Notes: generated by a model from the letters alone, not told the origin. Shown: positions 28,399-37,709, counted from the stretch's first letter. The stretch is DNA of 64,000 bases from Chromobacterium amazonense (GCF_001855565.1 NZ_MKCR01000027.1:372001-436000); one strand, 5' to 3'. A program made the numbers and translations.

Positions 28399-28778
28399 TG
28401 GCTAAGGAAATTATCCACACCGACAAGGCTCCGGCCGCCATCGGCGCTTACTCGCAAGCCGTCAAGGCCGGCAACACTGTCTACCTGTCCGGCCAGATCC
28501 CGCTGGACCTGGCCACCATGGCCGTGGTGGAGGGCGGTTTCGCCGCCGAAACCCACCAGGTGTTCAAGAACATGAAGGCCGTGTGCGAAGCCGCCGGCGG
28601 CAGCCTGGACCAGATCGTCAAGCTGAATGCCTACCTGACCGACCTGTCCAACTTCGCCACCTTCAACGAAATCATGGGCCAGTACTTCAGCCAGCCCTTC
28701 CCGGCCCGCGCCGCAGTCGGCGTGGCCAGCCTGCCCAAGGGCGTGCTGGTGGAAGCCGAGGCGGTGATGGTGCTGTAA
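28398..28778 (+). CDS. ridA: RidA family reactive enamine/imine deaminase
   Basis: 126 residues. [23 protein letters not shown] is the N-terminal part and [22 protein letters not shown] contains the catalytic arginine; both are typical of RidA. It hydrolyses reactive 2-aminoacrylate-type enamines made by PLP enzymes. AAGGAG precedes the ATG, which overlaps the hemW stop by one base. The terminator of this operon has been split by a small mobile element. Confidence 0.96.
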   Translation: MAKEIIHTDKAPAAIGAYSQAVKAGNTVYLSGQIPLDLATMAVVEGGFAAETHQVFKNMKAVCEAAGGSLDQIVKLNAYLTDLSNFATFNEIMGQYFSQPFPARAAVGVASLPKGVLVEAEAVMVL

Positions 28779-28801
28779 GCCAGATCGGCTCCTTAAGAAA
28801 T

Positions 28802-28966
28802 AAAACCCCGCCTAATCAGCTAATGCCGTTCACTTAAGGATTTTCGGGCGACTTTTCTGGCCTTGAGAGCACAGGAATCCACAAAAAAAGCACCGTTTCC
28901 CATGCATAGAGACGGTGCTTTTCTCTTAAGTGAACGGCATTACCGCCTAATCAGCGGGGTTTTTTC
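28802..28966 (+). terminator. ridA operon terminator, split by a MITE
   Basis: If the 122-bp element and one copy of the 13-bp duplication are removed, AAAACCCCGC, loop CTAATCA, GCGGGGTTTTTT remain: a strong intrinsic terminator. The left arm is at 28802-28811 and the right arm with its T run at 28954-28965. The insertion duplicated CCGCCTAATCAGC, which is centred on the loop. Confidence 0.9.
28821..28942 (+). mobile_element. 122-bp MITE-like element, copy 1 (IS4-type ends)
   Basis: Perfect 18-bp terminal inverted repeats, TAATGCCGTTCACTTAAG and its complement, enclose 86 bp with no reading frame. A perfect 13-bp direct repeat, CCGCCTAATCAGC, flanks it (28808-28820 and 28943-28955). Inside, AAGCACCGTTTC and GAGACGGTGCTTTTC form a terminator-like hairpin. 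The ends resemble those of IS4 (from memory TAATGCCGATCAGTTAAG), and IS4 makes 11-13 bp duplications, so this looks like a non-autonomous IS4-family derivative. The second copy at 55058-55179 differs at one base. Confidence 0.9.
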
Positions 28967-29165
28967 ATGGCGGGTAACGCTAGTCTAATGAGCTCAGCAT
29001 TGCCGTCTGTCTTGCGTCGCTAAATGGAGACAGCCTGGGCAATCAGATCCGTAAGACACAGTGTTTGTGCCAACTCGTCTCTGCGAGGCGGCACGACTTG
29101 TGGCCAGTAGCGTCAAATGCTCCTGCCTTGGCATGGTGACGACATGATGGCAAGCGGAGTGGGTG

Positions 29166-29633
29166 ATGCGGATCCTGATGCTGCTGGGAATGATTTTGGC
29201 CGATCAAGCGTGGGCCGCGCAGGTTTATAAGTGCCGCGAGCCCGATGGGCGAATCGCTTATAGCCAGCAGGCTTGTCCCTTGGGTAGCCAGCGCATCGAA
29301 ATGAATACTCAGCCATTCAGCGTGGTGGAGCAGGATGAGCGTGACCGCGCCGCCACGCAGCGTTATCGGCGCGATCTGGCGGACTGGCTGGGCAAGCGGG
29401 AGAAGGCGCAGCAAAAAGCCGAAGCCGCTGCCGAGCGCGAGCGTCGCGAGGCGAGCAAGAAATGGCTGGCGGAGCGGGAGCGCTGCCGCCGCCTGGGCGA
29501 CAAACAGCGGGCGTTGAGCGAGCAGATGCGGCAGGCGGCTTCGCGCAAGGCGGCGGATCGGGTACAAATGCGTCTTGCCAGGGTGGAGGATCAGATGCAG
29601 GATCGGGCATGCCATCAATATAAGGAGGACTGA
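29166..29633 (+). CDS. Exported DUF4124-type protein with a coiled-coil tail
   Basis: 155 residues. A signal peptide, MRILMLLGMILADQAWA, is followed by QVYKCREPDGRIAYSQQACP, the DUF4124 motif with two cysteines that probably form a disulfide. From about residue 60 the protein is strongly charged and helical (RYRRDLADWLGKREKAQQKA and onward), a likely coiled coil. It is a secreted or periplasmic protein of unknown function. The ATG at 29166 was preferred to a GTG just before it. Its stop overlaps the phzF-like start, so the two are co-translated. Confidence 0.82.
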   Translation: MRILMLLGMILADQAWAAQVYKCREPDGRIAYSQQACPLGSQRIEMNTQPFSVVEQDERDRAATQRYRRDLADWLGKREKAQQKAEAAAERERREASKKWLAERERCRRLGDKQRALSEQMRQAASRKAADRVQMRLARVEDQMQDRACHQYKED

Positions 29634-30472
29634 TGAGCGTTTACCGATACCGCATCGTCAATGTGTTTGCCGAGCAGCGTTTCGGCGGCAATCCCTTGGC
29701 CGTGTTCACCGATGCCGGCGGTTTGTCGGAGCGGGACATGCAGCTGATCGCGCGGCAGTTCAATCTGTCGGAAACGGTGTTTCTGCTTCCCGGGGACGCC
29801 GAATGCGCCGCCAGCCTGCGCATCTTCACGCCGGCTTATGAATTGCCCTTTGCCGGCCATCCCACCTTAGGCGCGGCGGCTGTGCTGCATGACATGGGCG
29901 AGTGCGGCGACGCGTTCACGCTGCGCACACGATCTGGCCTGATTCCCGTCACGCGCCGCGACGGCGTGTTCCAGCTGAGTGCGCTGAGCGCCCAGGCTTC
30001 GCCATCAGGTTTGTCGCCCGCGGCTGTCGCCGCGATGTTAAACCTGGATCCGGCCGATCTGGCAGGTCCCGCAGAGTGGGTCGATGCCGGCGCCGAGCAA
30101 TTGCTGGTGCCTCTGGCCAGCCGCGAGGCGGTCCTGCGGGCCAAGCCGGAGCCGGAACAGTTCAAGCGCAACGCGGCCAAGGTGCCGGGCAAGGCGTTTG
30201 CCTATCTTTGGCATCAGCAGGACGGCTTAGCCACGGTGCGGCTGTTCTTCGAGCAGCTGGGCGCGGTGATTGAGGACCCTGGCACCGGCAACGCCTGCGC
30301 CAACTTGGGCGGCTGGTGCGCGCTGAACGGCCTGGCGCCTTTGGCCTGGCGCGTCGAGCAGGGCGAGGCTATCCAGCGGCCTAATGTTCTGTATTTGGAC
30401 GTAGGAACGGATGGCTCTGTGCTGGTCGGCGGCCGCGTCATGGCGATGGGGGAAGGGGTGTTGCAACTGTGA
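29633..30472 (+). CDS. PhzF family isomerase-like protein
   Basis: 279 residues. The family blocks are present: VNVFAEQRFGGNPLAVF, FNLSETVFLL with the catalytic Glu, LPFAGHPTLGAA and IEDPGTGNACANLGGW. PhzF proteins have the diaminopimelate-epimerase fold; PhzF itself acts in phenazine synthesis, but most homologues outside phz clusters have unknown substrates, and no phz genes are near. A strong AAGGAGG precedes the ATG, which overlaps the upstream stop by one base. Confidence 0.92.
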   Translation: MSVYRYRIVNVFAEQRFGGNPLAVFTDAGGLSERDMQLIARQFNLSETVFLLPGDAECAASLRIFTPAYELPFAGHPTLGAAAVLHDMGECGDAFTLRTRSGLIPVTRRDGVFQLSALSAQASPSGLSPAAVAAMLNLDPADLAGPAEWVDAGAEQLLVPLASREAVLRAKPEPEQFKRNAAKVPGKAFAYLWHQQDGLATVRLFFEQLGAVIEDPGTGNACANLGGWCALNGLAPLAWRVEQGEAIQRPNVLYLDVGTDGSVLVGGRVMAMGEGVLQL

Positions 30473-30560
30473 GGCTGACTTGACGGTTGGCCCGCCAATT
30501 GGCATCCTAGAGCCGCTACTCCAAACTGTTGTTTCATAATAAACGAACGAGGAAAACATC

Positions 30561-30992
30561 ATGATTCGAATCGCCAAAGCCGCTTGCGTGGCCGCCGTGT
30601 TCGGCCTGGCCAGCCAGATGGCTCTGGCTGGCAGCGCCGCCGGCCTGTGGAAGACTATTGACGACGAAACCCATCAGGCCAAGGCGCTGGTGCAGATCAA
30701 CGAAGGGCCGAACGGTGAGTTGAGCGGCAGAGTCATCAAGCTGTATCAACATCCGGACGCGGTGTGCGACAAGTGCGACGGCGCCAACAAGGACAAGCCG
30801 GTCAACGGCATGCAGATTCTGTGGGGCCTGAAGAAGGATGGCGAAGAATGGAGCGACGGCAAGATTCTTGATCCGAAATCCGGCAAGATCTACACCTCCG
30901 GCGCCAAGCTGATCGAAGACGGCAAGAAGCTGCGCGTGCGCGGCTACATCGGCCCGTTCTTCCGCAGCCAAGTGTGGGAACGTCAGCAGTAA
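30561..30992 (+). CDS. Exported DUF2147 protein
   Basis: 143 residues with a signal peptide, MIRIAKAACVAAVFGLASQMALA. The mature part, GLWKTIDDETHQAKALVQI, then CDKCDGANKDKPVNGMQILWGL and GKILDPKSGKIYTSGAKL, matches the DUF2147 lipocalin-like family. It includes a CxxC pair. The function is unknown; such proteins are periplasmic. It is a single-gene unit with ACGAGGAAAAC before the ATG. Confidence 0.88.
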   Translation: MIRIAKAACVAAVFGLASQMALAGSAAGLWKTIDDETHQAKALVQINEGPNGELSGRVIKLYQHPDAVCDKCDGANKDKPVNGMQILWGLKKDGEEWSDGKILDPKSGKIYTSGAKLIEDGKKLRVRGYIGPFFRSQVWERQQ

Positions 30993-31017
30993 ACATTGCC
31001 GGTTGATCGGCACGACG

Positions 31018-31053
31018 AGGCGGAGGCCGGCGCAAGCCGCTTCCGCCTTTGTC
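31018..31053 (+). terminator. Weak terminator between the DUF2147 gene and recG
   Basis: AGGCGGA and TCCGCCTTT form the outer stem around a GC-rich interior (GGCCGGCGCAAGCCGC). The T run is short (TTTGT), so this is only a probable terminator. Confidence 0.5.
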
Positions 31054-31062
31054 ATTGTTGGG

Positions 31063-31078
31063 TACAATCGCCTACATG
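31063..31078 (+). promoter_or_regulatory. Possible -10 element placing recG transcription start at its ATG
   Basis: TACAAT at 31063-31068 lies eight bases before the recG ATG at 31076. A start seven bases after a -10 box would fall at or just before the A of the ATG, and no Shine-Dalgarno is visible in front of it. A leaderless mRNA is possible. The -35 region is weak. Confidence 0.4.
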
Positions 31079-33124
31079 AATTCGCCGCTCGATCTCGCCA
31101 ATCAGCCGCCGGCCGCGCCGGCCGCGCTGGTCAAAAAACTGGAAAAGCTGGGCATCCGCCGCCGCTTCGATCTGGTGCTGCATCTGCCGCTGCGCTACGA
31201 GGATGAAACCCACCTTTATCCGATTGCCGACGCGCCCTATGGCCAGCCGGTGCTGGTGGAGGGCACCGTCACCGCGCACGAGGTCAGCTACAAGCCGCGC
31301 AAGCAGCTGCGGGTGCAGATCGAGGATGGCAGCGGCACGCTGATGCTGCGCTTCATTCATTTCTATCCCAGCCAGCTCAAGCAGTTTGTCGAGGGCAACC
31401 GCATCCGCGCGCTGGGCGAGATCCGCCGCGGTTTCGTCGGCGACGAGATGGTGCATCCCAAGACGCGCGAGGTGCGCGAGGGCGCGCCGCTGGCCGACAG
31501 CCTCACGCCGGTCTATCCCACCGTCAACGGGTTGACCCAGCCGGTGCTGCGCAAGCTGGTGCATGCCGAGCTGAAGTCGCAAAAACTGGACGAACTGTTG
31601 CCGGAGCCGCTGCTGTCGCCGCTGGCGCTGCAGCCGTTTTCGGAGGCCATCCGCCTGTTGCATCAGCCGCCGCCGGAGTGGTCGGCGCAGCAGTTGGCCG
31701 ATCCGCAGCTGCCTGCCTGGCAGCGCTTGAAATTTGACGAATTGCTGGCGCAGCAGCTGTCGATGCGTCTAGCCTATCGCGCGCGGCGGCTGGGCCAGGC
31801 GCCGCGTATTGTCGGCGATGGCCGGCTGACCGAAAAACTGCTGACCCAGCTGCCATTCAGCCTGACCGGCGCGCAGCGGCGGGTGCTGGACGAGATCCGC
31901 GCCGATCTGAAACAGCCGCACCCCATGCACCGGCTGCTGCAGGGTGATGTGGGCAGCGGCAAGACCATCGTCGCCGCGCTGGCGGCGCTGGCGGCGATAG
32001 AGGCCGGCTACCAGGTGGCGCTGATGGCGCCGACCGAAATCCTGGCCGAGCAGCATTACCTGAAACTGTCCGGCTGGCTGGCGCCGCTGGGCATCCAGGT
32101 GTCCTGGCTGTCCGGCAGCTTGCGCAAAAAGGCCAAGCAACTGGCGCTGGATGAGATCGCCTCCGGCCAGTCGCGGCTGGCGGTGGGCACCCATGCGCTG
32201 TTTCAGGATGATGTGGCTTTTCACAAGCTGGGTTTGGCCATCGTCGACGAACAGCACCGTTTCGGCGTCGGCCAGCGGCTGGCGCTGCAGGACAAGGGCG
32301 AGGAGCCGCACCAGCTGATGATGTCGGCCACGCCGATTCCGCGCACGCTGGCGATGAGTTTCTACGCCGATTTGGACGTGTCGGTGATAGACGAGCTGCC
32401 GCCGGGGCGCACGCCCATCGTCACCAAGCTGATCGGCAGTCCGCGCCGCGCCGAGGTGGTGCAATTCGTCGAGAAGACCTGCGCCGAGGGCAATCAGGCC
32501 TATTGGGTGTGCCCGCTGATCGAAGAGTCGGAAGCCTTGCAGCTGCAGACGGCGGTGGATTGCCACCAGCAATTGCAGCGGGACTTGCCTGGGCGGCGCA
32601 TCGGGTTGGTTCATGGCCGCTTGAAGGCGGCGGAAAAGGCCGAGGTGATGGCGGCCTTCGCCGCCGGCCAGCTGGACGTGCTGGTGGCGACGACGGTGAT
32701 CGAGGTCGGCGTCGATGTGCCCAACGCCAGCCTGATGGTGATCGAACACGCCGAGCGCATGGGCCTGGCCCAGCTGCACCAGCTACGCGGCCGGGTAGGG
32801 CGGGGCAGCGCGCGCAGCGTGTGCGTGCTGCTGTTCGAGAACCCGCTGTCAGACCTGGCCAAGGCGCGTCTGAAAGTGATCTACGAAAATACCGACGGCT
32901 TCGAGATCGCCCGGCAGGACTTGCAGATACGCGGGCCTGGCGAGTTTCTGGGCGCGCGGCAGAGCGGCTTGCCCATGCTGCGCTTTGCCGATCTGGAGCA
33001 GGATCAAGCCTTGCTGGAGGCGGCGCGCGATCTGGCCCCCATTCTGCTGGAGCGCTGGCCGCAGGCGGCGGAGGCGCATCTGGAGCGCTGGCTGGCGGGG
33101 CGGGAGCAATTCTTGAAGGCGTAA
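31076..33124 (+). CDS. recG: ATP-dependent DNA helicase RecG
   Basis: 682 residues, the usual length. The wedge domain is N-terminal. The helicase motifs are LLQGDVGSGKTIVA (Walker A, near residue 290), MAPTEILAEQHY, VDEQHRFGVGQR (DEQH box), MSATPIPRT and, in the second RecA lobe, TTVIEVGVDVPNA and QLRGRVGRG. RecG remodels stalled replication forks and Holliday junctions. The ATG at 31076 is preferred; a TTG nine codons upstream opens the same frame but adds nothing family-like. Confidence 0.97.
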   Translation: MNSPLDLANQPPAAPAALVKKLEKLGIRRRFDLVLHLPLRYEDETHLYPIADAPYGQPVLVEGTVTAHEVSYKPRKQLRVQIEDGSGTLMLRFIHFYPSQLKQFVEGNRIRALGEIRRGFVGDEMVHPKTREVREGAPLADSLTPVYPTVNGLTQPVLRKLVHAELKSQKLDELLPEPLLSPLALQPFSEAIRLLHQPPPEWSAQQLADPQLPAWQRLKFDELLAQQLSMRLAYRARRLGQAPRIVGDGRLTEKLLTQLPFSLTGAQRRVLDEIRADLKQPHPMHRLLQGDVGSGKTIVAALAALAAIEAGYQVALMAPTEILAEQHYLKLSGWLAPLGIQVSWLSGSLRKKAKQLALDEIASGQSRLAVGTHALFQDDVAFHKLGLAIVDEQHRFGVGQRLALQDKGEEPHQLMMSATPIPRTLAMSFYADLDVSVIDELPPGRTPIVTKLIGSPRRAEVVQFVEKTCAEGNQAYWVCPLIEESEALQLQTAVDCHQQLQRDLPGRRIGLVHGRLKAAEKAEVMAAFAAGQLDVLVATTVIEVGVDVPNASLMVIEHAERMGLAQLHQLRGRVGRGSARSVCVLLFENPLSDLAKARLKVIYENTDGFEIARQDLQIRGPGEFLGARQSGLPMLRFADLEQDQALLEAARDLAPILLERWPQAAEAHLERWLAGREQFLKA

Positions 33125-33157
33125 AAAAATCCGCCGCGATTGGGGGCATCGCGGCGG
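33123..33157 (-). terminator. GC hairpin directly after recG
   Basis: CCGCCGCGAT and ATCGCGGCGG form a 10-bp stem (33131-33157). On the minus strand it is followed by a run of seven T, so it is best read as a second barrier to transcripts coming from pit, and as an mRNA-end hairpin for recG. Confidence 0.6.
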
Positions 33158-33272
33158 CGAGGGAGGATTGCTGCAAACAAAAGAAACCATTGATGAAGCG
33201 CGTTCATATTAGCAATTCATTAATTAATGGTTCAAGCGCAGACAAACAAGCCGTTGACCTGGATCAAGCATG

Positions 33273-33301
33273 AAAAAAAGCCGCTCCCGGAGCGGCTTTT
33301 T
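33273..33301. terminator. Bidirectional terminator between recG and pit
   Basis: AAAAAAAGCCGCTCC and GGAGCGGCTTTTT form a hairpin flanked by A and T runs, so it can stop transcription from both convergent genes. Confidence 0.88.
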
Positions 33302-33321
33302 GACAGCGGTTGCGGCTTAAA

Positions 33322-34776
33322 TCAGAACCACTGCGCCGCCAGGTAGTACATGCCGCCGGCCAGCAGCATCGCAGCCGGCAGGGTGAAGACCCAGGCCAGG
33401 GCGATAGAGCGCACGGTGCTCATTTGCAGACCGGCTTTATCGGCGATCATGGTGCCGGCCACGCCGCTGGACAGCACTTGAGTGGTGGATACCGGAAAGC
33501 CGAACCAGCTGGCCAAGCCGATGGAGATGGCGGCAGTGCCTTGCGCGGCCACGCCCTGGGCATAGGTCATGTCCTTCTTGCCTATGCCTTCGCCGACCGT
33601 TTTCACCACGCGTCTCCAGCCCACCATGGTGCCGACGCCCAGCGACAGCGCCACGGCCACGATCACCCAGGTCGGGGCATATTCAGTGGTGGTGGTCAGG
33701 TCTTTGCGCAGATTGCTCAGCAGCTGCTTTTCATCGGAGGACAGATTCGGCAGCGCCGCGGCATTCTTGGCCGCGTCGTCCAGGCACAGCAGGTGCGTGC
33801 GCACGTCCCAACGCTGCGAGGCACTCAGCTGGTGGTAATCGCTGCCGTCGCCCATCAATTGCAGCAACTGGGTGGAGGTGGCGATGGTTTGTTGCGGGTG
33901 GCACTCGTACTGGCTGCTGCCGTTGGACTTGACGATGATCTTGGACAGGTCGGCCTCGTGGCGCTGATAGAACTGCTGCAGATGCAGCGCGGCGTCGCGG
34001 GTGCGCTCCAGCTGGTAAGGCGTGCTGTCCAGGTTCAGCACGAACTTGGCCGGCACAATCCCGATCAGCACCAGCATGATCAGGCCCACGCCTTTCTGGC
34101 CGTCATTGGAGCCGTGGGCGAAGCTGACGCCCATGGCCGACACGATCAGCATGAAGCGGGTCCAGAACGGCGGATGCTTGCGGCCTTCCACCTGTTGGCG
34201 CTGGAACGGCGTCTTGTGCACATTGCTGTGCGGCCGGTAACGGCGCAGCAGGATGACGATGGCGCCGGCGATGATGGCGCCGACCAATGGCGAAACCAGC
34301 AGCGAGGCACCGACGTCGATGGCCTTGCTCCAGTTGATTCCGTGGGACAGCGAGGTATGGTTGATCAGGCTGTTGGCCACGCCGACGCCGAGGATGGCGC
34401 CGATCAGCGTATGGCTGGACGAGGCCGGCAGGCCCAGATACCAGGTGCCGAGGTTCCATAAAATGGCCGCGGCCAGCAAGGCGACCACCATGGCCATTCC
34501 GCGGCTGGTGTTCACCGAGATCAAGAGATCCACGGGCAGCAGGTGGACGATGGCGTAGGCTACGGCCAGACCGCCGCTCATCACGCCGAGGAAGTTGCAG
34601 ACGCCGGAGTAGAACACGGCGAGGCGCGGTTTCATCGATTGGGTATAGATGACGGTCGCCACCGCGTTAGCGGTGTCGTGGAAACCGTTGATGAACTCAA
34701 AAGCGAGCACGAAGCCCAGAGAGAGCACCAGGGTGATGACTACATGGGTGTCGAGCCCGGAAAACAGGTCCAGCAT
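33322..34776 (-). CDS. pitA: Inorganic phosphate transporter, PitA type
   Basis: 484 residues with about ten transmembrane segments. Both PiT repeats are visible: FINGFHDTANAVATVIYTQSM near the N-terminus and SFAHGSNDGQKGVGLIML in the middle, each with the GxNDxxNA-like phosphate motif (here GFHDTANA and GSNDGQKG). The cytoplasmic insert at about residues 250-370 matches E. coli PitA (499 residues). It takes up metal-phosphate complexes with protons at low affinity. It lies downstream of pstB on the same strand but is separated by a hairpin and 238 bp. Confidence 0.94.
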   Translation of the reverse strand: MLDLFSGLDTHVVITLVLSLGFVLAFEFINGFHDTANAVATVIYTQSMKPRLAVFYSGVCNFLGVMSGGLAVAYAIVHLLPVDLLISVNTSRGMAMVVALLAAAILWNLGTWYLGLPASSSHTLIGAILGVGVANSLINHTSLSHGINWSKAIDVGASLLVSPLVGAIIAGAIVILLRRYRPHSNVHKTPFQRQQVEGRKHPPFWTRFMLIVSAMGVSFAHGSNDGQKGVGLIMLVLIGIVPAKFVLNLDSTPYQLERTRDAALHLQQFYQRHEADLSKIIVKSNGSSQYECHPQQTIATSTQLLQLMGDGSDYHQLSASQRWDVRTHLLCLDDAAKNAAALPNLSSDEKQLLSNLRKDLTTTTEYAPTWVIVAVALSLGVGTMVGWRRVVKTVGEGIGKKDMTYAQGVAAQGTAAISIGLASWFGFPVSTTQVLSSGVAGTMIADKAGLQMSTVRSIALAWVFTLPAAMLLAGGMYYLAAQWF

Positions 34777-34970
34777 GGCGAGTCAGTGTTTATCGTAAAG
34801 GCGGGATTGTTGGGGTCTGCGGGGGAGCAGTCAAGTTTAAATAAAAAAAATATAAAGCGTGTGGTTTTGCCGACCCAATCGACAGAATCCGCTTGACAGC
34901 TCGGCCTGGCTGGCAGGGTAAGTCTTTGATTTCTGTCGATGTCATCATCATTGGCGGGGCATGAATCAAA

Positions 34971-34994
34971 GCGCCCCAGCATGGGCTGGGGCGG
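34971..34994 (-). terminator. Terminator after pstB
   Basis: CGCCCCAG and CTGGGGCG form an 8-bp stem (34972-34993) with the loop CATGGG; on the minus strand a modest CTTTGATTC follows. It starts 21 bases after the pstB stop. Confidence 0.65.
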
Positions 34995-35014
34995 ATTGTT
35001 CGACAGCTTGGCAA

Positions 35015-35788
35015 TCAGCCGAACTTGCCCGTGATGTAGTCTTCGGTGGCCTTGACCTGCGGCGCGGTGAAGATATTGTCGGTCTTGCCGAACTCGATCA
35101 GCTCGCCCAGATACATATAGGCTGTGAAGTCGGACACCCGCGCCGCCTGCTGCATATTGTGCGTCACGATGGCGATCGTGTAGTCCTCTTTCAGCTCATG
35201 AATCAGTTCTTCGATATGGGCGGTCGAGATCGGGTCCAGCGCCGACGTCGGCTCGTCCAGCAGCAGCACTTCCGGCTTGGAGGCCACGGCGCGGGCGATG
35301 CACAGGCGCTGCTGCTGGCCGCCGGACAGCGAGTGGCCGGACTGCTTCAGCTTGTCCTTCACTTCGTCCCACAGCGCGGCCTTGCGCAGTGCCCACTCGA
35401 CGCGGTCTTCCATCTCGCCCTTGGACAGCTTCTCGTACAGCTTCACGCCGAAGGTGATGTTGTCGTAGATCGACATCGGAAACGGCGTCGGCTTCTGGAA
35501 CACCATGCCGACCTTGGCGCGCAGCAGGTTGACGTCGATGTCGCGGCCCAGGACGTTTTGGCCATCCAGCAGGATCTCGCCCTCGGCGCGCAGGCCGGGA
35601 TACAGCTCATACATGCGGTTGAAGGTGCGCAGCAGCGTAGATTTGCCGCAGCCGGACGGGCCGATGAAGGCGGTCACCTTGCGCGGCGCGATTTCCAGCT
35701 GGATGTTCTTCAGCGCATGGAAGTTGCCATAAAAGAAGTTAAGGTTGCGAACCTCGAGCTTGGAGCTAGGGGTGGTCATGGTGGTCAT
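35015..35788 (-). CDS. pstB: Phosphate ABC transporter ATP-binding protein
   Basis: 257 residues. Walker A is [11 protein letters not shown] (about residue 43), the Q-loop FQKPTPFP, the signature [15 protein letters not shown] and Walker [13 protein letters not shown], then the H-loop [12 protein letters not shown]. It energises phosphate uptake through PstCA. It follows pstA after three bases. phoU is not found next to it in this window. Confidence 0.97.
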   Translation of the reverse strand: MTTMTTPSSKLEVRNLNFFYGNFHALKNIQLEIAPRKVTAFIGPSGCGKSTLLRTFNRMYELYPGLRAEGEILLDGQNVLGRDIDVNLLRAKVGMVFQKPTPFPMSIYDNITFGVKLYEKLSKGEMEDRVEWALRKAALWDEVKDKLKQSGHSLSGGQQQRLCIARAVASKPEVLLLDEPTSALDPISTAHIEELIHELKEDYTIAIVTHNMQQAARVSDFTAYMYLGELIEFGKTDNIFTAPQVKATEDYITGKFG

Positions 35789-35791
35789 GCC

Positions 35792-36718
35792 TTAATTCGA
35801 TTGATTCTTGCGACCGCCCATCCAGCGGGCGATGATATTCAGGGTGAGGACGCTGAAGGTGATCAACAGCGAGCCGGCCCAGGCCAGTTTGTGCCAGTCT
35901 TCGTACGGGCTCATCGCGAACTGGAAGATCACGATGGGCAGGTTGGCCATCGGCTGGTTCATATTGCTGTTGAAGAACTGGTTGTTCAGCGCGGTGAACA
36001 GCAGCGGCGCGGTTTCGCCGGAAATGCGGGCCACGGCCAGCAGGATGCCGGTCATCACGCCGGCCTTGGCCGAGCGCAGCGTCACCTGCATCGTCACTTT
36101 CCATTGCGGCGCCCCCAGCGCGGCGGCGGCTTCGCGCAGGCTGTTCGGCACCAGGCGCAGCATGTTCTCGGTGGTGCGCACCACCACCGGGATCACCAGA
36201 ATGGCCAGCGCGCAGGATCCGGCCCAGCCGGAGAAGTGGCCCACCGACACCACGTACACTTCATACACGAACAGGCCGATCACGATGGACGGCGCGGACA
36301 GCAGGATGTCGTTGATGAAGCGGGTGGCCGGCGCCAGCCAGCCGCGCTGGCCGAATTCGGCCAGATAGATGCCTGCCAGGATGCCGATCGGCGTGCCGAA
36401 CAGCGTGCCGAAGGCGGTCATCACCAGGCTGCCGTAAATGGCGTTGGCCAGGCCGCCGGTGCTGCCGGGCGGCGGGGTGCTTTCGGTGAAGACCTGCCAG
36501 TTGATGCCGGACAGGCCGTGCTGCAGCAGCGTGATCAAGATCCAGAACAGCCAGAACAGACCGAAGGCCATGGTCAGCATCGATATGGTCATGGTCAGCT
36601 TGTTGGTCAGCCGGCGGCGCCGATAGATGGCGCTATCCATTTTCAGGCCGGAGGCGGCGGCAGCGGTAGGCAAGGCGTCGTTCATTGTCGCTTGGCTCAT
36701 GGTGGTGACGTCTTTCAT
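35792..36718 (-). CDS. pstA: Phosphate ABC transporter permease PstA
   Basis: 308 residues with six transmembrane segments after a roughly 25-residue cytoplasmic head. The ABC permease EAA-like loop, [21 protein letters not shown], is clear. It pairs with PstC. Its ATG is two bases from the pstC stop and just after a perfect hairpin; no separate Shine-Dalgarno is visible, so its translation probably depends on ribosomes finishing pstC. Confidence 0.96.
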   Translation of the reverse strand: MKDVTTMSQATMNDALPTAAAASGLKMDSAIYRRRRLTNKLTMTISMLTMAFGLFWLFWILITLLQHGLSGINWQVFTESTPPPGSTGGLANAIYGSLVMTAFGTLFGTPIGILAGIYLAEFGQRGWLAPATRFINDILLSAPSIVIGLFVYEVYVVSVGHFSGWAGSCALAILVIPVVVRTTENMLRLVPNSLREAAAALGAPQWKVTMQVTLRSAKAGVMTGILLAVARISGETAPLLFTALNNQFFNSNMNQPMANLPIVIFQFAMSPYEDWHKLAWAGSLLITFSVLTLNIIARWMGGRKNQSN

Positions 36719-36719
36719 A

Positions 36720-37682
36720 TCAGGAAGGCTTGCCTTCCTGCTTCTTCAGGCGCAGCAACAGCAGCTTGGAACAGGCCAGCACCACAAAGGTGATGAAGAA
36801 CAGGATCAGGCCCAGCTCGATCAGCGAGCCGATGTACAAATCGCCGTTGGCCTCGGCGAACTCGTTGGCCAGCGAGGAGGCGATGGAGTTTCCCGGCTCG
36901 AACAGGCTGGTGGTGAAGCGAGAGGAATTGCCGATGACGAAGGTGACCGCCATCGTTTCGCCCAACGCCCGGCCCAGGCCCAGCATGATGCCGCCGACCA
37001 CGCCGGTCTTGGTGTAAGGTAGCACGATGTGGCGCACCACTTCCCAGGTAGTGGAACCCAGGCCATAAGCCGATTCCTTCAGCATCACAGGCACCACTTC
37101 GAATACGTCGCGCATCACCGAGGCGATGAACGGAATTACCATGATGGCCAGGATCAGGCCGGCGGTGAACAGGCCGATGCCCATCGGCGCCCCCTGGAAC
37201 AGGAAGCCGATCAGCGGCGCGTCGCCCAGATTTTCGATGAACCATGGCTGGATGTGATCAGCGAAGAACGGCGCGAACACGAACAGGCCCCACATGCCGT
37301 AAATGATGGACGGAATGCCCGCCAAGAGCTCGATGGCGATGCCCAGCGGGCGCTTCAGCCAAGCCGGACAGAGTTCGGTCAGGAACAGGGCGATGCCGAA
37401 GCTGACCGGCACGCCGATCAAGAGCGCGATGATGGAGGTGACCAGGGTGCCGAAGATGGGCACCACGGCGCCGAACTTCTCCTGCACCGGATCCCATTCC
37501 GAGCTGGTCAGGAAGCCCAGGCCGAAATGCTGGATAGTCGGCATCGCACCGATCAGCAGAGAAATGAGAATGCCCACCAGCAGCGCCAGCACCAGGAAGG
37601 CGAAGCTGCGGGTGGTCACCCGGAAGATTTTATCCAGCAGCAGCTGATGCCCCAGCTGCTGTTGATTGTTGAGTTTTTGCAT
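36720..37682 (-). CDS. pstC: Phosphate ABC transporter permease PstC
   Basis: 320 residues with six transmembrane segments. [20 protein letters not shown] is the periplasmic PstC motif, and [23 protein letters not shown] is the EAA loop. I chose the ATG at 37682 ([10 protein letters not shown]); the longer form adds nine residues without family support. The gene lies 85 bases after pstS, with a hairpin between them. Confidence 0.96.
   Translation of the reverse strand: MQKLNNQQQLGHQLLLDKIFRVTTRSFAFLVLALLVGILISLLIGAMPTIQHFGLGFLTSSEWDPVQEKFGAVVPIFGTLVTSIIALLIGVPVSFGIALFLTELCPAWLKRPLGIAIELLAGIPSIIYGMWGLFVFAPFFADHIQPWFIENLGDAPLIGFLFQGAPMGIGLFTAGLILAIMVIPFIASVMRDVFEVVPVMLKESAYGLGSTTWEVVRHIVLPYTKTGVVGGIMLGLGRALGETMAVTFVIGNSSRFTTSLFEPGNSIASSLANEFAEANGDLYIGSLIELGLILFFITFVVLACSKLLLLRLKKQEGKPS
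36721..36740 (-). promoter_or_regulatory. Perfect hairpin at the pstC-pstA junction
   Basis: CAGGAAGGC, two-base centre, GCCTTCCTG. The 20-bp palindrome covers the last codons and stop of pstC and ends two bases from the pstA ATG, so it can fold over the pstA initiation site. Confidence 0.5.
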
Positions 37683-37709
37683 GTGTCGTTGTCTTGGTGG
37701 TTCAGACAC

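Noticed and set aside
31049-31075. An upstream TTG as the recG start
   Set aside because: The nine extra residues have no support, and the ATG at 31076 gives the normal family N-terminus.
34777-34960. A Pho box before pit (CTGTCA...CTGTCG near 34880-34900)
   Set aside because: The repeats are 14 bp apart rather than 11, and Pit genes are usually not PhoB-activated.
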